This document shows, one piece after another, positions 7,276 to 13,261 of a DNA stretch of 19,345 nucleotides. The stretch is taken from assembly GCA_964436825.1 (NCBI GenBank), contig CAYTEO010000047.1, positions 1 to 19,345 of the forward strand, written 5' to 3'. The notes under the pieces were generated by a model. That model was given only the letters and a program-made list of their open reading frames with translations. It was not told where the DNA came from and searched no databases. Source of the DNA: CAYTEO01 sp964436825. GTDB lineage: Bacteria; Krumholzibacteriota; Krumholzibacteriia; LZORAL124-64-63. Positions within the stretch are counted from its first letter, which is position 1; each line of letters starts with the position of its first letter. The translations under genes and the position numbers were made by a program.

Positions 7276-8610
7276 TCAGCGCTTGCCGAGCACCTGCTGG
7301 CCGAACGCCTCCAGGCCGCCGGCCGCGTTGATCCTGCGCATCATGCGCCGCATGTCCCGGTACTGCTTGAGCAGCTTGTTGACCTGGGACACCGTCGTCC
7401 CGCTGCCGCGCGCGATGCGCCGGCGCCGCGAGCCGTTGATCAGATCCGGGTTGCGCCGCTCGGTCGGGGTCATGGAGTTGATGATCGCCTCGACGCGCAC
7501 CAGCTGGCGCTCGTCGATGTTGGCACCGTCCAGCGCACCGGCATCGACGCCGGGCAGCAACTTCATGATCCCCTTCAGCGGGCCGAGCCGCCGCACCTGG
7601 CGGATCTGCTTCTGAAAGTCCTCGAGCGTGAACTGGTTCTGGAGGAAGCGGTCCGCGAGGGCCTGCGCCTCGTCCAGGTCCATGTTCTGCTCGGCCTTCT
7701 CGATCAGGGAGAGGACATCCCCCATCCCGAGGATCCGCCCCGCCATGCGGTCGGGGTGGAACGTCTCCAGGTCGGTGACCTTCTCGCCGGTGCCGACCAG
7801 CTTGATCGGCTTGCCGGTCACCTCCAGGACCGACAGGGCGGCGCCGCCGCGCGCGTCGCCGTCGAGCTTGCTCAGCACGACCCCGTCGATGCCGACCCGA
7901 CCGGCGAACTCCCGCGCGACGGTGACGGCCTCCTGGCCGATCATGGCGTCGACGACCAGGAGCTTCTCGTCCATGGCGACCATCTTGTCGATGGCCTCCA
8001 GCTCCGCCATCAGCGTGTCGTCGATGTGCAGCCGGCCGGCCGTATCGACGATCAGCACGTCGCAGTGGCGGTCCTTCGCCCGGCGCAGCCCCATCTTGAC
8101 GATCTGCGGGGCGCTCTTGCGCTCCCGGTCGCTGTGGACGGGCACCCCCACCTGCTCGGCCAGGGTGTGGAGCTGGTCGATGGCCGCGGGGCGATAGATG
8201 TCCGCCGCCACCAGCAGGGGCGAGCGTCCCTCCTGCTTCAGCCGGTGGGCCAGCTTGGCGCAGAAGGTCGTCTTGCCGCTTCCCTGCAGCCCCATGACCA
8301 TCACCGTGGCCACGGGCGTGGCGTTCAGGTTCAGGGCGGTGGCCTGCCCGCCCAGCAGCCGGGTCAGCTCGTCCTTGACGATCTTGACGACCTGCTGGTC
8401 CGGCGTCAGGCTCTCCCAGACCTGCCGCCCGACGGCGATCTCGCCGACCCGCGCCACGAAGTCCTTGGCCACCTGGTAGTGGACGTCGGCCTCGAGCAGG
8501 GCGAAGCGGATCTCGCGCAGGACCTCCCTGACGTTCTCCTCGGTCAGGTGGTCCTGCCCCCGCAGCTTGCGGAAGGCGTCGTTCAGCCGGCTGGTCAGCT
8601 CCTGGAACAC
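7276..8610 (-). CDS. ffh: signal recognition particle protein Ffh (SRP54)
   Basis: SRP GTPase that binds signal sequences emerging from the ribosome and delivers the nascent chain to the membrane receptor FtsY. It is 444 aa, normal. The N domain has the LTEENVREVLREIRFALLEADV helix pattern. The G domain has the P-loop GLQGSGKTT (107-115), DIYRPAAIDQL (137-147), DTAGR (189-193) and SKLDGDARGGAALS (247-260). The M domain (from about 300) carries the RNA-binding SRRRRIARGSG signature and a short Met-rich end (MRRMMRR) rather than the long Met-rich tail of some homologues. The GTG start at 8610 has GGGGAG (8615-8620) with a 4-nt spacer. It follows a terminator after rpe and heads the ffh-rpsP-khpA-rimM-trmD-rplS series. 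No 4.5S RNA gene is seen nearby. Confidence 0.98.
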   Translation of the reverse strand: MFQELTSRLNDAFRKLRGQDHLTEENVREVLREIRFALLEADVHYQVAKDFVARVGEIAVGRQVWESLTPDQQVVKIVKDELTRLLGGQATALNLNATPVATVMVMGLQGSGKTTFCAKLAHRLKQEGRSPLLVAADIYRPAAIDQLHTLAEQVGVPVHSDRERKSAPQIVKMGLRRAKDRHCDVLIVDTAGRLHIDDTLMAELEAIDKMVAMDEKLLVVDAMIGQEAVTVAREFAGRVGIDGVVLSKLDGDARGGAALSVLEVTGKPIKLVGTGEKVTDLETFHPDRMAGRILGMGDVLSLIEKAEQNMDLDEAQALADRFLQNQFTLEDFQKQIRQVRRLGPLKGIMKLLPGVDAGALDGANIDERQLVRVEAIINSMTPTERRNPDLINGSRRRRIARGSGTTVSQVNKLLKQYRDMRRMMRRINAAGGLEAFGQQVLGKR

Positions 8611-8673
8611 GTGACTCCCCGTCCCGCCGCTCGGGTGTGACCGCTGGACACCGATATCGCTACCGCGGCGCAG

Positions 8674-8707
8674 AAAAACAACGGGCGGGCGCTGCCACGC
8701 CCGGCCC
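8674..8707 (-). terminator. probable Rho-independent terminator after rpe
   Basis: A perfect 6-bp G/C stem (5' arm 8698-8703, 3' arm 8686-8691 in minus-strand order) with a 6-nt loop can be extended by two more pairs past one mismatch. It is followed on the minus strand by TTGTTTTT (8674-8681). It lies about 45 nt after the rpe stop and 64 nt before ffh, which fits the end of the long upstream operon. Confidence 0.65.
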
Positions 8708-8740
8708 TCGTGAGCCGCGATCGCACAGAATAGCTCACGA
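8708..8740 (-). other. perfect 8-bp inverted repeat between rpe and ffh
   Basis: Arms 8708-8715 and 8733-8740 are perfectly complementary (TCGTGAGC type) around a 17-nt spacer. The repeat directly abuts the terminator hairpin. One arm lies between the -35 and -10 of the candidate promoter described at 8727-8755, and that promoter's -10 falls in the loop. It could therefore be an operator for a dimeric regulator, or a second RNA hairpin. Confidence 0.5.
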
Positions 8741-8755
8741 ACGGGTCGAAATCAA
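8727..8755 (-). promoter_or_regulatory. candidate sigma70-like promoter at the rpe-ffh junction
   Basis: Minus-strand -35 TTGATT (8750-8755, 4 of 6) and -10 TATTCT (8727-8732, 4 of 6) with an ideal 17-bp spacer; the -35 overlaps the rpe stop codon. A start near 8720 would place the terminator hairpin within the first 50 nt of the transcript, making any ffh expression from here subject to attenuation. A weaker pair further down (TTGTTT at 8676-8681, 17 bp, then GATATC) is an alternative promoter beyond the terminator. Confidence 0.35.
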
Positions 8756-9441
8756 GTCCCGTCCCCCGGTTCCGCCAAGCGCAGGGAGGAGACGGCCGCG
8801 GCGGGATCGGTCGCCCCGAAGAGGTAGGTTCCCGCCACCAGGATGTCCGCGCCCGCCGACCGGCAGCGCGGTCCGGTCTCCGCGTCGATCCCCCCGTCGA
8901 CGGAGATGGCGAATCCCAGCCGCCGTTCCCGGCGCCAACCGGCCAGCCGCTCGATCTTGCCCACCGCCACCTCGCGGAAGCGCTGCCCGCCGAAACCGGG
9001 CTGGACCGACATGACGAGCACGAGATCGACGAGATCCAGAACAGGTTCCAGTTCTTCGAGTTGCGTCCCTGGATTCAAGGAGATTCCAGGGCGGAGCCCC
9101 AGCTCCCGGATCCGGCGCAGGGTGGCCGGGACGTCGCAGTCGGACTCGACGTGGATCGTCAGGGCATCGACCCCGGCGGCGGCGAACGGCTCCAGGTAGC
9201 GGTCCGGACGGGTCATCATCAGGTGGGCGTCCAGGGGAAGGTCGGTGCAGCGGCGGATCGCCGCGGCGACGACCGGTCCGAACGTCAGGTTCGGGACGAA
9301 ATGGGCGTCCATGACGTCGAGATGAAAAAGGTCCGCCCCGGCACCGGTCATCCGGGCCAGCTCCTCGCGCAGGCAGGCGAAGTCGGCCGCCAGCAGCGAC
9401 GGGGCCACCGACGGTCTAGCGTGTGGCTGCCACCAGTTCAA
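8752..9441 (-). CDS. rpe: ribulose-phosphate 3-epimerase
   Basis: Interconverts D-ribulose 5-phosphate and D-xylulose 5-phosphate in the pentose phosphate and Calvin cycles. It is a TIM barrel of 229 aa. Family motifs: APSLLAADF (13-21), HLDVMDAHFVPNLTFGP (40-56), DAHLM (71-75), IHVES (96-100), SLNPGT (121-126), VQPGFGGQ (146-153) and SVDGGID (180-186). His40, Asp42, His73 and Asp182 fit the metal and catalytic positions. The TTG at 9441 is chosen because AAGGAGA lies exactly 5 nt upstream. It makes the gene overlap the PASTA gene by 26 bp. The only nearby alternative, GTG at 9408, has no Shine-Dalgarno. It is the last gene of the long upstream operon and is followed by a terminator. Confidence 0.96.
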   Translation of the reverse strand: MNWWQPHARPSVAPSLLAADFACLREELARMTGAGADLFHLDVMDAHFVPNLTFGPVVAAAIRRCTDLPLDAHLMMTRPDRYLEPFAAAGVDALTIHVESDCDVPATLRRIRELGLRPGISLNPGTQLEELEPVLDLVDLVLVMSVQPGFGGQRFREVAVGKIERLAGWRRERRLGFAISVDGGIDAETGPRCRSAGADILVAGTYLFGATDPAAAVSSLRLAEPGDGT

Positions 9442-10141
9442 CGACGTCTCCTTCCCTGATCCTCTCCCCCGGCGCCGGCCGCTGCTCCAGGACCGTTCCC
9501 ACCGGCACGTCCCGCTGCCGCCGGTAGCGGACCGGCGCCAGGACACAGCGCGCGGCCCGACAGGCGGCCCGGGCCACCACCAGGGTCGCGCCGCGCAGGT
9601 CGGGCATGAGCCACGCGACGGGCGGGGGCGACTCCGACAGCAGCTGGTCGACCGCCTTTCCCCGCGGCAGCGAGCTGCCCGCCGCCGGCGACTGGAGGGC
9701 GACGACGCCTGCCGGAACGCCCTCGACGGGACAGCGGGCGGTCCGGCCGATGCGGTACCCCTCGCGCTGGAGCGTGGCCGCCGCCTGGCGGGGGGTCAGC
9801 CCGACGATCGACGGCAGGCGCCCGGCCGGCTCCCCGGCGCTGACGGTGACGGCCACGACCCGCCCGGAGCGGACGGTCCGGCCCGGCAGGGGGCGCTGGT
9901 CGATGATCCTGCCGGCCGGCTCGGTGGGATGGGGCTCACGGCGGACGACCTCCACCCGCAGGCCGACGGCGCCGGCGGTGTCCCGGGCTTCCTCCAGGTC
10001 CCGGGACAGCAGCTCCGGCACCCGGACCTCCGCATGACGATGGATCAGCCGCGGCATCAGCAGGGTGTGGAACCCGAGCAGGCCGATGCCGAACAGCAGG
10101 ACCAGTCCCGCCAGCCACAGCAGGAGCTGCCAGAGCTTCAT
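9416..10141 (-). CDS. membrane-anchored protein with three PASTA domains
   Basis: A 241-aa protein with one N-terminal hydrophobic segment (about residues 3-29, after a single Lys), followed by three consecutive PASTA-like repeats at about 38-103, 108-172 and 177-241. Each has the pattern of a conserved Pro-x-[Leu/Ile] strand, a helix with Ala/Leu spacing, and the final V/I-x-x-Q-x-P-x-x-G-x-x-[Leu/Val/Ile]-x-x-G turn (for example DQRPLPGRTVRSG, LEQRPAPGERIREG). PASTA domains usually bind peptidoglycan fragments or mediate envelope contacts; a periplasmic or extracellular location is inferred. No kinase or transpeptidase domain is present. The ATG at 10141 overlaps the rsmB stop (TGATG) and has AGGAGGG upstream. 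The gene lies between rsmB and rpe, where Firmicutes carry the PASTA kinase gene prkC. Confidence 0.9.
   Translation of the reverse strand: MKLWQLLLWLAGLVLLFGIGLLGFHTLLMPRLIHRHAEVRVPELLSRDLEEARDTAGAVGLRVEVVRREPHPTEPAGRIIDQRPLPGRTVRSGRVVAVTVSAGEPAGRLPSIVGLTPRQAAATLQREGYRIGRTARCPVEGVPAGVVALQSPAAGSSLPRGKAVDQLLSESPPPVAWLMPDLRGATLVVARAACRAARCVLAPVRYRRQRDVPVGTVLEQRPAPGERIREGDVVELVAATR
9447..9453 (-). promoter_or_regulatory. Shine-Dalgarno fixing the rpe TTG start
   Basis: AAGGAGA on the minus strand, 5 nt before TTG 9441 and inside the 3' end of the PASTA gene. It supports TTG over the downstream GTG at 9408. Confidence 0.75.
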
Positions 10142-11481
10142 CACCCCTCCTTCCGGCGGAGCCGGACCGCGAAGAAACCGTCGGCGCCCTCGCGCCAGGG
10201 CAGCCACTGCCGCTGCCACAGCCCGTCCACCGGCGCCGGCTCGAGCCACGGCAACGCCTCGCGCAGCCGCTCGACGACGGCCTCGTTCTCCTCCGGCTCC
10301 AGCGAGCAGGTGGCGTAGAGCAGCAGGCCGCCGGGGCGCAGCAGCCGCGCCGCCGCCATGGCCAGTTCCCACAGCCGCTCCCCGTTGCTGGCCGGCAGCC
10401 TGGGTTCCAGCCGCCAGCGGCCCTCGGGGTGGCGGCGCAGGACACCGGTACCGCTGCAGGGGCCGTCCAGCAGGACGGTCCCGAACGTGCCGTCGCGCCA
10501 GGGCGGCCGCCTCCCGTCAGCGCATACCACGGGCGGCGGGGGCGACTCAATCCTTTTCGCCGCCTCCCGGAGCAGCGGCAGGCGGCGGCGATCCACGTCC
10601 GCGGCGCACACCTCGCCCGCCGGCAGCCGTCGCAGCAGGTGGAGGGTCTTGCCGCCGGGTGCGGCGCAGAGGTCGACCGCCGGCGGCTCCGCATCCGCCA
10701 GCAGGAACTCCGTGGCGGCGAGGACGGCCTCGTCCTGGACGACCAGGTCGGGATGCGTCGCCAGCAGCCGCCGCAGGCGGGACCGGTCCAGTCGGCCGTC
10801 GACCCGCAGCGCCCTGGGCGAGAGGGTGCCCGGAGTCACCGCGATCCCCGCGGCGACCAGTTCCCGGGCGAGCCGGCCGGGCTCGGCCGGAGGCAGGACG
10901 GCCAGGGTCAGCGGCGGCGGCAGGTTGTCGTGGCGCAGCAACCGCTCGGTCGCCTCCTCCCCCCAGCGCGCCAGCCAGCGCTCCACCAGCCAGCGCGGGT
11001 GGGAGTGCCAGGCGGAGAGCCAGCCGGCCGGATCCTCCGCGCGCGGCGGCAACAGCTCGGCCAGGGCCTCCTGCGGCGGTCGGTCCGCCGCCGCGGCCAG
11101 GCGCCGCGCGACGTTCTGCAGGACGGCGTTGGCGAACCCGGCGGCACCCCTTCCCCCCACGCGCCTGACCAGGCGGACGGTCTGGTCGACGGCGGCGTAG
11201 GCGGGGACCCCCTCCATCCCCAGCAGCTGGTGCAGCCCGAGGCGCAGCGCCGTCCGCACGGCGGGACGCACCCGCAGCCCCGGTCTGGCCAGCCGCTCCA
11301 GGAGGGCGTCGTAGCGCCCCTGCAGGCGGAGCGTCCCCTTGACCAGTTCCGCCAGCTGGCGCCGGTGACGGTCGTCTTCCAGGTCCGCGAGGACGGAATC
11401 GAGGGCGGGGCCGAGCGGCGCCCCCTGCTCGACCCGGCGCAGGATCCGCCAGGCGGCATGGCGCAGGTCGCGATCGCTCAT
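10141..11481 (-). CDS. rsmB: 16S rRNA (cytosine967-C5)-methyltransferase
   Basis: Methylates C967 of 16S rRNA. It is 446 aa, normal length. The N-terminal NusB-like helical domain (about 1-140) includes LAELVKGTLR and the VRTALRLGLHQLLGM/VPAYAAVDQTV helices. The Rossmann methyltransferase domain has the SAM motif DLCAAPGGKT (270-279), motif IV DGPCSGTGVLRRHPEGRWR with Cys342, and motif VI YATCSLEPEENE with the nucleophile Cys392. Motif IV reads DGPC rather than the more usual DAPC/DVPC, a mild substitution. The ATG at 11481 has a 4-bp ATGA overlap with the fmt stop. The open frame reaching back to 12027 merely overlaps fmt. It completes the def-fmt-rsmB series. Confidence 0.97.
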   Translation of the reverse strand: MSDRDLRHAAWRILRRVEQGAPLGPALDSVLADLEDDRHRRQLAELVKGTLRLQGRYDALLERLARPGLRVRPAVRTALRLGLHQLLGMEGVPAYAAVDQTVRLVRRVGGRGAAGFANAVLQNVARRLAAAADRPPQEALAELLPPRAEDPAGWLSAWHSHPRWLVERWLARWGEEATERLLRHDNLPPPLTLAVLPPAEPGRLARELVAAGIAVTPGTLSPRALRVDGRLDRSRLRRLLATHPDLVVQDEAVLAATEFLLADAEPPAVDLCAAPGGKTLHLLRRLPAGEVCAADVDRRRLPLLREAAKRIESPPPPVVCADGRRPPWRDGTFGTVLLDGPCSGTGVLRRHPEGRWRLEPRLPASNGERLWELAMAAARLLRPGGLLLYATCSLEPEENEAVVERLREALPWLEPAPVDGLWQRQWLPWREGADGFFAVRLRRKEG

Positions 11482-12413
11482 GAGTGCAGGACGGTCCCGA
11501 CGGGGATCGGGCAGCCGCGCAGGAACTCGCCGGCCGTCATCGGCTTGCGCCCGGGGGTCTGCAGGCCGGTCACCAGCAGGGTCCCCTCGCCGCAGGCCAC
11601 CTCCAGCCCCTCGGGCGTGACGGCCACGACGGTCCCCGGCGCGGCGCCGCCGGTCAGCAGCGAGGCGGGACGGGAGGCGGTGACCTTCAGGAGGCGGTCG
11701 CCGAAGTAGGTCGTCGCCCCGGGCCACGGCTGCAACCCGCGGACCTGGTTGTGGACGGCGACGACCGACCGGTCCCACCGCAGCGGCGAGAGGGAGCGAC
11801 TCAGCTTGGGGGCATAGACGGCGCCGGCCTCGTCCTGGGTACGGGGGACGCACTGCCCCGCCTCGAGCCGCCGCAACGTCGTCAGCAGCAGGTCGGCCCC
11901 GATCCCCGCCAGGCGGTCCAGCAGCTCGCCGGAGGTCTCCTCGGGATCGATGGGAACGGCCCGCTCGGCCAGGACGGGCCCGGTATCGACACCGGCGTCC
12001 ATGCGCATGATCGACACCCCGGTCCACGTGTCGCCGTGGAGGATGGCGTAGTGGGCCGGCGCCACGCCGCGCCAGCGGGGCAGGAGGCTGGCGTGGAGGT
12101 TGATGCAGCCCAGGGGCGGCAGCGAGAGCAGCGGTTCGCGCAGGATCCGGCCGAAGGCCACGACGACGACGGCGTCGGGCCGCCGTTCGCCGATCGCGGC
12201 GGTGACCCGGGATGACTCGCCCCGGCCCCAGGTCAGCAACGGCAGTCCGAGATCGCGGGCCGCCGCCTTGACGGCGGTCTCTCCCAGCTTGCGACCGCGA
12301 CCGACACGGCGGTCCGGCTGGGTGACGACCAGGGAGACGTCGACACGCGCCTCGACCAGTGCCTCCAGGGAAGGCACCGCGAAGTCGGGGGATCCCATGA
12401 AGACGACGTTCAC
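11478..12413 (-). CDS. fmt: methionyl-tRNA formyltransferase
   Basis: Formylates the initiator Met-tRNA using 10-formyltetrahydrofolate. It is 311 aa, the standard length. The N-terminal MNVVFMGSPDFAVP and the active-site stretch INLHASLLPRWRG (104-116) carry Asn105 and His107, and GVDTG (141-145) carries Asp143; the spacing matches the known Asn-His-Asp triad. The basic RVGRGRKLG loop (36-44) is the tRNA-binding loop of the family. The C-terminal OB-like domain begins around 205 with RWDRSVVAVHNQVRGLQPWPGA. The GTG start at 12413 follows the def stop by 1 bp and has AGGAG (12418-12422) 4 nt upstream. It acts with def, its immediate upstream neighbour, in the formyl cycle. Confidence 0.98.
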   Translation of the reverse strand: MNVVFMGSPDFAVPSLEALVEARVDVSLVVTQPDRRVGRGRKLGETAVKAAARDLGLPLLTWGRGESSRVTAAIGERRPDAVVVVAFGRILREPLLSLPPLGCINLHASLLPRWRGVAPAHYAILHGDTWTGVSIMRMDAGVDTGPVLAERAVPIDPEETSGELLDRLAGIGADLLLTTLRRLEAGQCVPRTQDEAGAVYAPKLSRSLSPLRWDRSVVAVHNQVRGLQPWPGATTYFGDRLLKVTASRPASLLTGGAAPGTVVAVTPEGLEVACGEGTLLVTGLQTPGRKPMTAGEFLRGCPIPVGTVLHS

Positions 12414-12414
12414 G

Positions 12415-12924
12415 TCACTCCTCTCGCCGCCGTAGAAGCCACCACCACCGGCGCCAGCCGTCGATGTCCAGCCGGTGCCACCATGAAAGATGGTCCACCA
12501 TCAGCCTGCCGTCCAGATGATCGATCTCGTGCAGGAGGATCCGGGCCAGCAGCCCGTCGGCGGCGAGGCTCCTCTCCGCTCCGTCCGGCGCGAGGTAGCG
12601 CACCTCGACCGCGGACGGCCGGCGGATGGTACGGTAGACGCCGGGAAAGGAGAGACAGCCCTCGGTGAAGGGGACGCGATCGTCGGAAACCGCCTCCACG
12701 ACGGGATCGAGCAGCACCAGCGGCCGCCGCCGGCGCGACGGAGCGGCGACCACGATCCGCCACGGCACCCCCACCTGGGGGGCCGCCAGGCCGACCCCGG
12801 CGTGGCGGCGCATGATCCGCTGCATGTCGGCCAACAGTCCCGGCAGCTCGGGGGCGGCGGGATCGACGGGACGGCAGACCTGGCGCAGGAGCGGGTCGCC
12901 GTACAGGACGAGGCGACGCGTCAT
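12415..12924 (-). CDS. def: peptide deformylase with Trp/Arg-rich C-terminus
   Basis: Metalloenzyme that removes the formyl group from new proteins. It is 169 aa, standard. All three family motifs are present: GVGLAAPQ (43-50), EGCLS (88-92) with metal ligand Cys90, and HEIDH (132-136) with two His ligands and catalytic Glu133. The C-terminus is unusual: residues 148-169 contain six Trp and many Arg, including WRRWWWLLRRR. In the family the C-terminal helix can bind the ribosome near the tunnel exit, so this tail may serve that purpose or touch the membrane. The tail is in frame up to the stop, 1 bp before fmt, so a sequencing slip is unlikely. The ATG at 12924 follows yajC by 10 bp. Confidence 0.97.
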   Translation of the reverse strand: MTRRLVLYGDPLLRQVCRPVDPAAPELPGLLADMQRIMRRHAGVGLAAPQVGVPWRIVVAAPSRRRRPLVLLDPVVEAVSDDRVPFTEGCLSFPGVYRTIRRPSAVEVRYLAPDGAERSLAADGLLARILLHEIDHLDGRLMVDHLSWWHRLDIDGWRRWWWLLRRREE

Positions 12925-12934
12925 GCCGCCGCGA

Positions 12935-13261
12935 TCACTTTTCCAGGACGGCGGCGACGGCGTTGCGCAGGATCTCGACCTTGGTGTTCTCGCCGATGGT
13001 GCAGACGAGCCTGTCCTCCTTGACGTCGCGGACCGTGGCGATCAGGCCGCCGTTGGTGACGATCCGGTCGCCCCGCTTCAGGGCGGCCACCATCTCGCGG
13101 TGCTTCTTCTGCCGCTGGGAGCTGGGGCGCAGGATCAGCAGGTAGAAGATCAGGAAGATGGCACCGATGAAGATCAGCTGCATCAGCATGGCACTGCCGG
13201 GCGAGGGGGCGCCCTCGCGGGCGGGCGACGGGCTCATGGCCAGGAAGGTCATCAGGTTCAT
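12935..13261 (-). CDS. yajC: preprotein translocase accessory subunit YajC
   Basis: Small inner-membrane protein that associates with SecDF. It is 108 aa with one membrane segment at about residues 25-44 (LIFIGAIFLIFYLLIL), followed by the typical RPSSQRQKKHREM, LKRGDRIVTNGGLIATV and VEILRNAVAAVLEK. The 24-residue stretch before the membrane segment is Pro/Ser/Ala-rich. The ATG at 13261 overlaps the tgt stop by 4 bp (ATGA). In many bacteria queA-tgt-yajC is followed by secD and secF; here def follows instead. Confidence 0.95.
   Translation of the reverse strand: MNLMTFLAMSPSPAREGAPSPGSAMLMQLIFIGAIFLIFYLLILRPSSQRQKKHREMVAALKRGDRIVTNGGLIATVRDVKEDRLVCTIGENTKVEILRNAVAAVLEK

Noticed and set aside
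7261..8640. A 459-codon plus-strand frame opposite ffh
   Set aside because: ffh is certain from its GTPase and RNA-binding motifs; the antisense product has no recognisable domain or ribosome site.
8611..8751. A 4.5S/SRP RNA gene beside ffh
   Set aside because: The conserved SRP RNA core (the GGAAG tetraloop and symmetric internal loops of the S domain) is not present; the gap holds only the promoter-like, inverted-repeat and terminator elements.
10141..12027. A 628-codon version of rsmB extending across fmt
   Set aside because: The first 180 or so residues overlap fmt in another frame and are Arg/Gly/Asp-rich filler; the ATG at 11481 with its ATGA overlap gives a normal RsmB.
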